NCBI GenBank assembly: GCA_012839325.1
Contig: DUNQ01000004.1
Span: 1-32,159 of the forward strand
Length of the DNA: 32,159 nucleotides
Origin: Candidatus Cloacimonadota bacterium
Lineage (GTDB): Bacteria > Cloacimonadota > Cloacimonadia > Cloacimonadales > Cloacimonadaceae
Reading direction: 5' to 3'
Shown here: one piece after another, positions 1 through 8,063 of the stretch
Numbering within the stretch: the first letter of the stretch is position 1
Layout: every line of letters starts with the position of its first letter
Translations under genes and position numbers: made by a program
The notes under the pieces: model-generated
Told to the model about the DNA's origin: nothing
Seen by the model: only the letters and a program-made list of their open reading frames with translations
The model's database searches: none

Positions 1-487
1 CAACTTTTAGACAAGCATTATCAGAAGAGAAAACCGGAGATGAAAGTGCGCGAGCGTCAGTATATTCGCGGAATAGCTTGTCAGATAGCTCTTTATAGCG
101 TCTGAGATGCTCAGGATGTTCTTTGAGTTCTTCGGGGATGATATAGTCTCTTCTGAAGGTGACATAGCGCTGGGATTTCTCCGTGAAAGAGGCGATGCGG
201 CTACGCTGAATGGTGTCTGTAAGCCAGCGCGAGACTCCGATGATATCGATGTTATAGACGGCGTGTTCGGCAATCGATGCGTGTCCCATTTCAAAGATGA
301 TGTTCTCGTTTGATTTGCGCGCTTTTTCTATCTCGACTAATGCTTCTTTGCGTAGTTCTTCAACGCTTTTTTGGCTGCGACTGATGCGTGCATAGGCTGC
401 GGAAATCACTTCCGGCGTGGCGTTTTGATCCTCAAGAGCGGCGATGAGGGAGGAGTCGATATTGTATCCTGCAACAATTAGCTTCAT
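1..487 (-). CDS. thyX: ThyX-like flavin-dependent thymidylate synthase (partial, N-terminal part)
   Basis: The first 162 codons of a minus-strand gene that leaves the window at base 1. ThyX makes dTMP from dUMP using methylene-tetrahydrofolate, FAD and NAD(P)H. The reading shows the ThyX-like early segment AYARISRSQKS, the histidine-rich GHASIAEHAVYN segment and the signature region QRSRIASFTEKSQRY. The family signature is RHR-x7-S; here the middle residue is Ser instead of His. The ATG at 487 is preceded by AAGGAAG, a good ribosome binding site, and lies 11 nt after deoC, so it is the last visible gene of the long minus-strand operon. The family call is firm. Whether this is an active single-domain ThyX or the degenerate half of a longer two-domain protein cannot be decided without the missing C-terminus. 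Confidence 0.85.
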   Translation of the reverse strand, partial: MKLIVAGYNIDSSLIAALEDQNATPEVISAAYARISRSQKSVEELRKEALVEIEKARKSNENIIFEMGHASIAEHAVYNIDIIGVSRWLTDTIQRSRIASFTEKSQRYVTFRRDYIIPEELKEHPEHLRRYKELSDKLFREYTDARALSSPVFSSDNACLKV

Positions 488-498
488 GATTTTCTTCC

Positions 499-1272
499 TT
501 ATAAAAGTGCTGAGACGCTGCTTGCGCCTATGCGACTTGCGCCTGAATCAAGCATTTCCTTGGCGGCTTCGGGGTTTCTGATGCCTCCGCTGGCTTTCAC
601 GCCAAACTTGGGGCCAACCACTTCTCTCATCAAAGCGATGTCTTCAGCCTTTGCGCCGGCTGTTCCAAATCCTGTAGAGGTTTTCACGTATTTAGCGCCT
701 GCTTTCTTGCTGATCAGGCAGCTGAGAATGAGTTCTTCTTTATCTAAATAACAGGTTTCTAAGATCACCTTGAGCAAGGCATCTTTAGTAAGGCAAAGCT
801 TGGCTGTTTCCTGGATTGTCTTTAGTGCATCGTCCCAATTACCGCTCTTGATGGCGGCGAGGTTTTGCACCATATCCACCTCATCAACACCTGCGTTCAG
901 TGCGGCATCTGCTTCATTGGCAACAGCTTCGGGGAGTCCTGCGCCAAGCGGAAAGTTTATCACGGTACAGCTTTTAACATCCGGGTCTAAAAGCTGTTTG
1001 ATCAGAGGAATGAAATATGAATTGATGCAAACCGAGGCGGTCTTAAACTCATTTGCCATCTCGCAGAGCTTCTCAACATCGGCTGCGGAGGCGTCGGCTT
1101 TGAGCACTGTTGCGTCTATCACCGAGGCTATACCGGCTTCAGGTTTGTAGATCTCGTCTTCTTCATCGGCGCGGCACTTAGCACAAAATAGACAAATCTC
1201 GTGTGCGCCGCCGCATCGGGCTTTCTTATCGCTTGGAAAGTGCTCCATGGCTATTTCTTTGATGCTTTTCAT
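499..1272 (-). CDS. deoC: Deoxyribose-phosphate aldolase with Cys-rich N-terminal extension
   Basis: DeoC cleaves 2-deoxyribose 5-phosphate into glyceraldehyde 3-phosphate and acetaldehyde in deoxynucleoside breakdown (cytosolic, class I aldolase). The TIM barrel begins near residue 46 (IDATVLKADA). The Schiff-base lysine is in YVKTSTGF at about residue 197, and the phosphate-binding VKASGGIRN loop follows. At 257 residues it is longer than compact DeoC proteins of roughly 220. The extra N-terminus carries Cys20, Cys27, Cys30 and Cys33, spaced like a metal site. The start has an AAGGAG Shine-Dalgarno just upstream, 15 nt after rlmN, and thyX follows 11 nt later. The neighbouring thyX gives a deoxynucleotide theme. 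Enzyme identity is firm; the role of the cysteine module is unknown. Confidence 0.95.
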   Translation of the reverse strand: MKSIKEIAMEHFPSDKKARCGGAHEICLFCAKCRADEEDEIYKPEAGIASVIDATVLKADASAADVEKLCEMANEFKTASVCINSYFIPLIKQLLDPDVKSCTVINFPLGAGLPEAVANEADAALNAGVDEVDMVQNLAAIKSGNWDDALKTIQETAKLCLTKDALLKVILETCYLDKEELILSCLISKKAGAKYVKTSTGFGTAGAKAEDIALMREVVGPKFGVKASGGIRNPEAAKEMLDSGASRIGASSVSALL

Positions 1273-1287
1273 AAATCCTTGCTCCTT

Positions 1288-2304
1288 TTATTGTTGACCT
1301 GCCAATTGACCGCAGGCTCCGAAGATCTCGGCTCCGCGGCTGCGACGCAGGGTGATTGCTTGGTTTAGGCTCTGTGCTTTCTTTAGGAATAGCTCTATCT
1401 CGGGCTCGGTTGGCGAGCGATAGGGCAGAGAGGGCACAGTGTTGTAGGGGATGAAGTTCAGCTTGCAGGAAATATCGCCCACAAAGCTTCTCAGCGCGGA
1501 GATGTCTTCATCGTCCATATTAAAATCCGGGATGAGAATGTATTCAAAAGTTATGCGATAGTTGCTCTTGGTCAGGTAATATTTAAGGGATTCTTTCAGC
1601 TTTTTGAGCGGGTGTATCTCGTTGATGGGCATTATCATGCTGCGCTTTTCGTCTATAGCGGAGTTTAGTGATACTGCCAGCTTGGTCTTGATCTTGCTAT
1701 CGGCGAGGGCTCTGATGCCATCGGTGATGCCGCAAGTAGAAACAGTCGTGCGTCTGGGGCTGAAGGCTAAAGTGTCGTCAGCTTGGATGATGGTGAGAGT
1801 CTTGAGCACGTTTTCCAAGTTATCCATTGGCTCGCCCATGCCCATGAAGACGAGGTTGCTGAGGCGGTTCGGCTGGCAAAAAGAGGAGGCAAGCATGATC
1901 TGAGCGACTATCTCGTGGGTTTCAAGGTTGCGCTTAAGTCCCATTTCACCGGTGGCGCAGAAGCTGCAAGCTCGCGCACAGCCTACCTGTGAGGATACGC
2001 AGAGCGTGTTTTTCTTGCCATCGGGGATGAGCACCATCTCTATGATGCTGTCGTCTTCGAGCTTTAGTCTGTATTTGCTGGTGCCGTCTTTGGCTGTCTT
2101 TTTCAGATCTATCTGAGGAATGCTGAAGCTGAGCTTGCTGCCAAGCTCGTCTCTGGTCTCTGCGGGCAGGTTGCTCATCAATTGTGGATCGAATATATGC
2201 TTATCGTAAATCCATTGCAAAAGCTGTTTGCTACGATAGCTGGGGAGATCACTCATGAGCTTCCTAAGTTCGTCTGGGTGTTTTCCAAAGATATTGTTTA
2301 ACAT
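1288..2304 (-). CDS. rlmN: 23S rRNA A2503 / tRNA A37 C2-methyltransferase RlmN
   Basis: Radical-SAM enzyme that methylates C2 of adenosine 2503 in 23S rRNA and, in characterised members, A37 of some tRNAs. The CxxxCxxC cluster motif is Cys109, Cys113 and Cys116. The family's two catalytic cysteines align with Cys102 in LCVSSQVGC and Cys331 in GACGQLAG near the C-terminus. MGMGEPMDN, the SAM-binding GEP-type motif, is present. The length of 338 residues is typical for RlmN. The conserved C-terminal GACGQL argues for RlmN rather than Cfr, although Cfr shares the radical-SAM core. Its start overlaps the end of the RicT gene by 7 nt, indicating translational coupling. Confidence 0.95.
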   Translation of the reverse strand: MLNNIFGKHPDELRKLMSDLPSYRSKQLLQWIYDKHIFDPQLMSNLPAETRDELGSKLSFSIPQIDLKKTAKDGTSKYRLKLEDDSIIEMVLIPDGKKNTLCVSSQVGCARACSFCATGEMGLKRNLETHEIVAQIMLASSFCQPNRLSNLVFMGMGEPMDNLENVLKTLTIIQADDTLAFSPRRTTVSTCGITDGIRALADSKIKTKLAVSLNSAIDEKRSMIMPINEIHPLKKLKESLKYYLTKSNYRITFEYILIPDFNMDDEDISALRSFVGDISCKLNFIPYNTVPSLPYRSPTEPEIELFLKKAQSLNQAITLRRSRGAEIFGACGQLAGQQ

Positions 2305-3137
2305 TCTTGCAAATCCGGGATGCTGAGTATCTTTAGCTTGGCAAATTCTTCGGGCTTGATCTCAAAGACGTTTTGATCATCTGTGGTGAGGAATATCTTG
2401 CGAGACATTACATCATTACGATAGACCATGGCTTTCTCTTTTTGATATAGCACGCAGGTGCCCAAAATGGGGAAGTCCTTGCCGGCTTCCACATAGTAGT
2501 CTTCCTCGAAGTTTAAGCAGCAGAGCAGTCTCCCGCAAGGGCCGGATATCTTTGAGAGATTGCCCGCTAAGTTCTGATCTTTTGCCATCTTGATGGTCAC
2601 TTGACTGAAGCGTTTGAGGAAGCTGCTACAGCAATATGGCTTGCCGCACATGCCAAATCCGCCGAGGCGCTTTGCTTCTTCGCGCCCTGTGGTCTGATGC
2701 AGCTCAATGCGGGTCTTGAATATGGTTGCCAGCTCTCTTACGAAGGCGCGGAAGTCTATCCTGCCATCGGCTGTGAAAAAGAAAGTTAGCTTGTTGCCAT
2801 CATATTGAAATACAGTGTCTATCAGCTTCATTTCGAAGGGGTAGTGTAGTAGCAGATTCACAAATGTGTTTGACGCCTTCTCTTCTTCATTGCCGAGAAA
2901 CTTGAGCTTTTCTAAGTCGTCATTGTTTGCTAAGCGGCGTATTTTATACACTTTATCCTGTCTGTCGAGATTGGTGCATTCATCTTTGGGAACGGCCATA
3001 TGCACGATCTGTGCGATGTCTTCGCCGCGCTCTACTTCTACTATAATCAGATCTTCAGGTTGTAGGCTAAGCTCTTCCGGTTGAGGGAAAAAGCCTATGC
3101 GTCCGCTCCTGAATATTACTTCTATATATTCTTGCAT
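2298..3137 (-). CDS. ricT: PSP1-domain protein, RicT (YaaT) family
   Basis: A 279-residue PSP1 family protein. In Bacillus subtilis, RicT (YaaT) joins RicA and RicF in an iron-sulfur complex that affects RNase Y processing and development. The diagnostic cysteine-rich core is visible: GGFGMCGKPYCCSSF followed by GPCGRLLCCLNFE, which supplies the Cys residues that hold [4Fe-4S] clusters in the Bacillus complex. The N-terminus (EVIFRSGRIGFF) matches the PSP1 start. No RicA- or RicF-like genes are visible here, so RicT may work alone or with partners elsewhere. Its start codon directly abuts the stop of the GlmU-family gene, and it overlaps rlmN by 7 nt. RNA maturation is the best guess for its role. 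Confidence 0.9.
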   Translation of the reverse strand: MQEYIEVIFRSGRIGFFPQPEELSLQPEDLIIVEVERGEDIAQIVHMAVPKDECTNLDRQDKVYKIRRLANNDDLEKLKFLGNEEEKASNTFVNLLLHYPFEMKLIDTVFQYDGNKLTFFFTADGRIDFRAFVRELATIFKTRIELHQTTGREEAKRLGGFGMCGKPYCCSSFLKRFSQVTIKMAKDQNLAGNLSKISGPCGRLLCCLNFEEDYYVEAGKDFPILGTCVLYQKEKAMVYRNDVMSRKIFLTTDDQNVFEIKPEEFAKLKILSIPDLQEC

Positions 3138-4325
3138 TTATTCTCCGTGAAATAGTTTGAGCAATTCAGATTCTATCTGCTGAAGCTCTAACCTGCGTCT
3201 TGATTTGACCTTGCCTGCAGTATCCAAAAACTCGTCTATACGATAGGTGTTTAGCGAGTCGGCTTCACCCCAGGAAAAGTCGGGCACGAAGCCGCTGAAA
3301 AGCTTGTTGCCATATATGTTTGCGCCGAGGCCTATCACCAGCCCGGTGTTCAAGCTGCAGTTTATGCCGATCTTCACGTGATCCGCTATCAGGCAGCCCA
3401 TGAATTGCGTGCCGCTGTCGAAGAGCTCGCCTGTTTCGTAGCTATATTGAAACACGTTTTTATAGTTGTTCTTGAGGTCGCTATTGTTTGTGTCTGCGCC
3501 CAGATTCACCCATTCGCCCACGTATGAGTGCCCCAAAAAGCCGTCGTGTTGCTTGTTTGAATATGCTTGGAAGATGCTGCTTTCTATCTCGCCGCCAACT
3601 TTGCAGATGGGGCCTATGCTGCTTCCGCCGTAGATCTTGGCGCCTATCTTCACTAAGCTGCCTTTACCGATGTAAGCGGGACCCACGATCACAGCGTTTG
3701 CCATCACGCTTGCGTCTTCATCGATCACAATCGGGCCTTCAGAGGCATCAAGAACCACGTTCGGCGCGAGCTTTACGTTCTCGCCTATCCATACGTTATA
3801 GGGATGTAATACGTGCACACCGGGCTCTATCTCGAAGAAGTTTTCCTCTTCATAGAAGATGTTGTCAAAGTCGCGAGTGATGAGTCTGCCGTTGTCGTGT
3901 ACTACGTCCACCATGTTATTATAAAGCTCGGCGTCTATCTCTCTTTGCTCGAAATCTGTGCTGTCAAAGCCGAAAGCGAGGTCTTTCTCGGTGAGGATAG
4001 CCACGACATCACCGCCGGATACGAGAGCTTCACCTTCTTTGATTTCCTTGATTTGCTCTATCAGTTCGTCCTCTATCTTAAGGCGTGAGTTCACATAGAG
4101 CTTACTGCCCTCAGGGTTGTCGTTGATGCGCCAATCAGGCTGTCTGTATCTATAAAGCGAGTCCAAGCCGGGGCGCACGATTATCGCTGCTTTATCAAAG
4201 CCCAGCTCAAAGGTCAGCCTCTGCCTGAGCTTTAGTATTCCACAGCGGATGTCGCCCACACTACGCAGTTGTGAAGCGGGGTAGAAGGACTTATATCTCT
4301 TGTCGTCAAATATTACTAAGTGCAT
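3138..4325 (-). CDS. Alternative GlmU-family sugar nucleotidyltransferase / left-handed beta-helix protein
   Basis: A 395-residue protein resembling the alternative GlmU group best known in Bacteroidetes. The N-terminus (MHLVIFDDKRYKSFYPASQL, then SVGDIRCGILKLRQR) is a reduced nucleotidyltransferase-like domain without the canonical GxGTR loop of GlmU. From about residue 170 onward there are hexapeptide-type repeats (NVVLDASEGPIVIDEDASV, AVIVGPAYIGKGSLVKIGA, GGEIESSIFQAYSNKQHDG) typical of a left-handed beta-helix acyltransferase. The likely role is UDP-GlcNAc or related sugar-nucleotide synthesis for the envelope, consistent with the neighbouring PBP1A and GT2 genes. Substrate is inferred, not shown. 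The start overlaps the glycosyltransferase end by 20 nt, and the stop abuts the ricT start. Confidence 0.82.
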   Translation of the reverse strand: MHLVIFDDKRYKSFYPASQLRSVGDIRCGILKLRQRLTFELGFDKAAIIVRPGLDSLYRYRQPDWRINDNPEGSKLYVNSRLKIEDELIEQIKEIKEGEALVSGGDVVAILTEKDLAFGFDSTDFEQREIDAELYNNMVDVVHDNGRLITRDFDNIFYEEENFFEIEPGVHVLHPYNVWIGENVKLAPNVVLDASEGPIVIDEDASVMANAVIVGPAYIGKGSLVKIGAKIYGGSSIGPICKVGGEIESSIFQAYSNKQHDGFLGHSYVGEWVNLGADTNNSDLKNNYKNVFQYSYETGELFDSGTQFMGCLIADHVKIGINCSLNTGLVIGLGANIYGNKLFSGFVPDFSWGEADSLNTYRIDEFLDTAGKVKSRRRLELQQIESELLKLFHGE

Positions 4326-5475
4326 TTTTATTCCTCTTTGGGGGTCTCTTGCCGTGCCAAACGAAGAGGCCTAAGGAGCCTAAAACCATGGTGAAAACCA
4401 GCATAAAAGTCTGGATGATCACCCAAAGCGGGTAGAAGCGAAGCATCCTGCCGCTCACTCCAAAGTGTTTCCTCGTATAAGCTATCATGATGTGTTCTAT
4501 GATGATGCGATAGGCAAAGACGGCGAGTCCCAGTTTGAGATTGATAAACATCAATATTATGCTGCCCCAATAGAGGCATGCCATTGAAAATAAGATAAAG
4601 AAGAATTCAGGGTTGAACTTCAGCTGATACTTCATGTTTGAAGCCCAGCGGCTGCGTTGATTTACAAATTGTTTCCAGCTTTGCACGGGATGGGTGTAGG
4701 TGAAAGACTTAGCCGAGAAGTTGAAGATGATCTTGTGTCCCTTTCTGCGCATGAGTTGCATGAGGTTCACGTCATCGCCGCTGATCAGGTGCATGATCTT
4801 CTCAAAGCCGCCCACATCCTCCCAAGCGCTCTTGCGATATGCCATGTTTTGTCCTATGCAAGCCCAGCTTTTGCCCAAGGTGTAGCCTCCGCCTAAGACC
4901 ATATAGGTAAGCGCAAAGTCGAGGTGCTCATACTTCTGCACCATCGGCGCTTTATCCCAATCCTTGAGATAAGTTCTGGAGTATCCCGCCACCATGCTCA
5001 CATCATCAGTGAAGTGAGAGATCATGCTGCTTATCCAGCCCTGAGGCACAATACAATCGGCATCGGTGGTGAGGATTATCTCGCCTTCTGCCATGGTGAT
5101 TGCACGGCTAAGTGCCAGCTTCTTGGGCGAGATGGCTTCTTCTCGGCCCAAAGATCTAAAGTAGCGAATGTTGTGCCCTTGATCAATGAACTTCTGTATC
5201 ACTTCTTCGGTGTTGTCTTCAGAATCGTCATCGCCTATGATGATCTCATATAGCTCTTTGGGATAGTCTTGCGAGATCAGGCATGTCATAAGCTGCAAGA
5301 GGTTATGGGCTTCATTGCGGGCAATTACCACCACTGATACACGGTGCTTAACATAATTCATGGGTCTTTTGAGGTTCTTCCATCCCAAATAAAAGCGGAT
5401 GACAAAGATGATGTATGTCAAGCCGCCGGATGCGATTAACCCCAAGAGGATGTAGTATAATACTTTTGCTGTCAC
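4306..5475 (-). CDS. Family 2 glycosyltransferase, membrane-anchored, processive type
   Basis: A GT2 enzyme that should transfer a sugar from a nucleotide donor on the cytoplasmic face of the membrane. An N-terminal membrane segment (YYILLGLIASGGLTYIIFVI) is followed by the GT-A core: VSVVVIARNEA, IIGDDDSED, the metal-binding TDADC (DxD type) and QRSRW, matching the QxxRW motif of processive GT2 enzymes. At least two further hydrophobic segments lie at the C-terminus. An upstream TTG at 5511 would also open the frame but would overlap the PBP gene by 34 nt. I prefer the GTG at 5475, which lies 2 nt beyond the PBP stop with GGAG about 11 nt upstream, giving 389 residues. Product (polysaccharide or glycolipid) is unknown. 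Confidence 0.88.
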   Translation of the reverse strand: MTAKVLYYILLGLIASGGLTYIIFVIRFYLGWKNLKRPMNYVKHRVSVVVIARNEAHNLLQLMTCLISQDYPKELYEIIIGDDDSEDNTEEVIQKFIDQGHNIRYFRSLGREEAISPKKLALSRAITMAEGEIILTTDADCIVPQGWISSMISHFTDDVSMVAGYSRTYLKDWDKAPMVQKYEHLDFALTYMVLGGGYTLGKSWACIGQNMAYRKSAWEDVGGFEKIMHLISGDDVNLMQLMRRKGHKIIFNFSAKSFTYTHPVQSWKQFVNQRSRWASNMKYQLKFNPEFFFILFSMACLYWGSIILMFINLKLGLAVFAYRIIIEHIMIAYTRKHFGVSGRMLRFYPLWVIIQTFMLVFTMVLGSLGLFVWHGKRPPKRNKNALSNI

Positions 5476-5477
5476 TA

Positions 5478-7553
5478 TTAATATAACTCCGTTGCGTCGT
5501 GCATTCCCCAAGCTGTGGGATAGAAGTTGTATGAGAGGCTGTCGGGGCTTGCTTCGGGGATGTTTCCATCTATAAATATCTCATCCAAGCCTTCTTCTGA
5601 TGATGAAAGGAAGCCCGTTTCGGGATCTATCTTATAGCTCACGATCTTCTTGGGTTCTTTGAAGATATAGCGCGAATCGTTGCCTGCAGGAAGCTTGCCT
5701 TTGTTATCAAGGCGCATGCATTCTCTCATGATTTGTCCCCAGATGGGGGCACAAACGGCACTGGATGAGACGCTTGCATTGCTGTCAAATCCATTCCATA
5801 TTCCTAAGGTGAAGCGCGGGTTAAAGCCAATGAACCAAGCATCTCTGTGGTCGCTGGATGTTCCCGTCTTTCCGGCTACTTGCCAGTGATAGTTATTCCT
5901 TGCAGCAGCACCCGTGCCTACGCTCGTCACGGATTGCATCATGTTTGTCATCATGTATGCCACTTCTTCGGTTGTCACTTTCTTTTTGATGCTGATTCCT
6001 CTTTCCAGCATCTTGCCATTGGTATCTTCCACTCTGGTGATATAAACGGGGCTGACCCTCGTGCCTCCATTAGGGAAAGCGGTATAGCCGGTGATGAGCG
6101 TCATGGGCGTCACTTCATAGCTACCCAAGGCAGCAGAATAGTCCGTGACTCTGCGCGTGATGCCAAATCTATTGAAAGAGTCCGTAAGAGCGTCTAAGCC
6201 TAAGTCAACGGCGCATTTGACAGCCCACACGTTATATGAATGTTGCAAAGCCACTCTCATCCTGGTAAAGCCGTTATATTTTCTATTATAGTTCGCCGGA
6301 GTCCATTTCTTGTTATCACCGCCTATCATGGATATCTCTGCATCGTTGATAACCGTTGCCGGAGTATATCCCTTTTCTATTGCCGCTGTGTAATATATGG
6401 GTTTGATGGAGCTACCGGGCTGTCTTCTGGCCTGCGTCATGCGGTTGAACTTGCTATGTGTGAAGTTCCTGCCGCCTATCATGGCTCTTACATATCCCGT
6501 GTCGTTTTCAATGAGTACCAAGCCGCCCTGCAAATAGCGCGTATTTATATCAAAGGCATTAGGCGCGATGTCTGCCATCTTGTGGCGATAGTTATGCTGC
6601 TTTTCTATGCGCGTGAGATAGCCGTTTAAGACGCTGTCTGCATATACGGTAAGCTCTTGATCCAACGTGGTATAAATCCTTAGTCCACCTTCAAAGAGGC
6701 GCTCTGTTCCGTATTTCCTTTCCAGATAGAGGCGTATGTGTTCTATGAAATAATCTGATGACGCCTGCCTGATGGAGCTACCCGGTTCACGCAAGGGTGC
6801 AGCGATCGCGAGCTCATACTCTTCCTCGGTGATCTTCTTTGCTTTGAGCATCCTGCCCAAGACGTGATCTCGCCTCTGCGTGGTGCGTTCGGGGTGATTG
6901 ATGGGATTAAAGTAGTTTGGTCTCTGTATCATTCCCACTAAAGTAGCGGATTCAGCGAGCGTGAGGTCTTTTGCGTGCTTGCCAAAATAGTTCAAGGACG
7001 CCGCCTCCACGCCGTGTAATTGCCCTCCCCAAAAGATCTTATTGAAGTAGATCTCAAGTATCTCGTCCTTTGAAAACTCTCGCTCTATTCTGAACGCCAA
7101 TAGCAGCTCTTTCATCTTGCGCGATATACGTTTATCAAGGCTCAGGAACATATTTCGCGCCATCTGTTGCGTGATGGTGCTGGCTCCCTGCGAGAAGTCC
7201 ATCCGGGCAATATCTACGATGATAGCGCGGACATTGCCCATGATATCAACTCCAAAGTGCTTATAAAACTTCTTATCTTCGGTGATGATGAGTGCGTCGA
7301 TGAGATGCTGTGGCAGCTCTTTGACCGACACCAGCTTGCGCTTCTCGAAGGCAAAGAGGTGAATCATGTTTCCATGACGGTCATAGACCTCAGACCCGCT
7401 GCGCATAGTGAAGTTTCGCAGCTCATTAGTAGGGGGCAAGCCGTCGGAATAAAACCAAAAGGTGCCCAAGAGTATCCCCGTGAGGATACATAGCGTTAGC
7501 CCAATTGCCGCGGGCAATCTCGGATATTTCTGTATAATCTTTCTTTTACTCAT
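5478..7553 (-). CDS. Class A penicillin-binding protein (PBP1A-type)
   Basis: A bifunctional peptidoglycan synthase of 691 residues. A short cytoplasmic tail and one membrane segment (about residues 15-36) anchor it. The glycosyltransferase family 51 domain shows EDKKFYKHFG with catalytic Glu92, GASTITQQMARN, and the NKIFWGG segment. The transpeptidase domain shows SSIK with nucleophile Ser381, SYN as the SxN motif, and KTGT at Lys562. All catalytic motifs are intact. It acts in the periplasm, polymerising lipid II and cross-linking stem peptides. It overlaps the preceding Gx-type gene by 4 nt (ATGA) and is followed by the glycosyltransferase. The paralog class (1A versus other class A PBPs) is by general resemblance. 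Confidence 0.95.
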   Translation of the reverse strand: MSKRKIIQKYPRLPAAIGLTLCILTGILLGTFWFYSDGLPPTNELRNFTMRSGSEVYDRHGNMIHLFAFEKRKLVSVKELPQHLIDALIITEDKKFYKHFGVDIMGNVRAIIVDIARMDFSQGASTITQQMARNMFLSLDKRISRKMKELLLAFRIEREFSKDEILEIYFNKIFWGGQLHGVEAASLNYFGKHAKDLTLAESATLVGMIQRPNYFNPINHPERTTQRRDHVLGRMLKAKKITEEEYELAIAAPLREPGSSIRQASSDYFIEHIRLYLERKYGTERLFEGGLRIYTTLDQELTVYADSVLNGYLTRIEKQHNYRHKMADIAPNAFDINTRYLQGGLVLIENDTGYVRAMIGGRNFTHSKFNRMTQARRQPGSSIKPIYYTAAIEKGYTPATVINDAEISMIGGDNKKWTPANYNRKYNGFTRMRVALQHSYNVWAVKCAVDLGLDALTDSFNRFGITRRVTDYSAALGSYEVTPMTLITGYTAFPNGGTRVSPVYITRVEDTNGKMLERGISIKKKVTTEEVAYMMTNMMQSVTSVGTGAAARNNYHWQVAGKTGTSSDHRDAWFIGFNPRFTLGIWNGFDSNASVSSSAVCAPIWGQIMRECMRLDNKGKLPAGNDSRYIFKEPKKIVSYKIDPETGFLSSSEEGLDEIFIDGNIPEASPDSLSYNFYPTAWGMHDATELY

Positions 7554-8059
7554 TTTTTAGCCTTTAAGCCGGGGATTTTGCCCATCAAATATAGGTATAT
7601 ACCCGCTGTGAGCATCCCACTAATCAAGCCAAATAAGATAAGGATTGGTGTCAACACAAAAACGCTGTCGCTTTTAATAACTGCGTATTTAGCTATCCAA
7701 AGTTGAGCGATATTATGCGCGATTGCACCCAATATGCTGATGCCTATGGCGCTGAATCTCGGGCGCATGATCAGTCCCAAACTCATTGCCGAGACCGCTG
7801 CAATCCCGCCTCCCAGCGAGAGGAGTATGGTGGGGCTGAGCAGTGTGAAGGTCGCAAGTCCGCCTATGATCGCCTTAAAGATGCAGACAGCATACGCCGC
7901 GATGATCTCCTTTTGCAAGACCAGATACAAGAGCACGATATTAGCAAGCCCCAGCTTCAAGAAGGGGATAGGCACAGCGCGGAATATCCAGCTTTCCACC
8001 ACATGCACGATGGACGCCGTAGCCGTAAGAAAAGCAAAGAACAACCACTTCTTTTGCAT
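7550..8059 (-). CDS. Gx transporter family / heptaprenyl diphosphate synthase component I-like membrane protein
   Basis: A 169-residue, very hydrophobic protein with about five membrane segments. The pattern IPFLKLGLANIVLLYLVLQ near residues 31-50, GGLATFTLLSP and AHNIAQLWIA fits the family named for heptaprenyl diphosphate synthase component I, now usually treated as a small ECF-like (Gx) transporter component. That name came from a Bacillus subunit and may not describe its chemistry. Substrate is unknown. It lies 4 nt after the MlaF-like ATPase gene and overlaps PBP1A by 4 nt, so it is clearly co-transcribed. No ECF ATPases or T component are visible nearby; the adjacent ATPase is of the MlaF type, not ECF. 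Confidence 0.8.
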   Translation of the reverse strand: MQKKWLFFAFLTATASIVHVVESWIFRAVPIPFLKLGLANIVLLYLVLQKEIIAAYAVCIFKAIIGGLATFTLLSPTILLSLGGGIAAVSAMSLGLIMRPRFSAIGISILGAIAHNIAQLWIAKYAVIKSDSVFVLTPILILFGLISGMLTAGIYLYLMGKIPGLKAKK

Positions 8060-8063
8060 GATA

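Noticed and set aside
5476-5511. TTG start at 5511 for the glycosyltransferase
   Set aside because: It would overlap the PBP gene by 34 nt with no Shine-Dalgarno; the GTG at 5475 sits 2 nt after the PBP stop with GGAG upstream.
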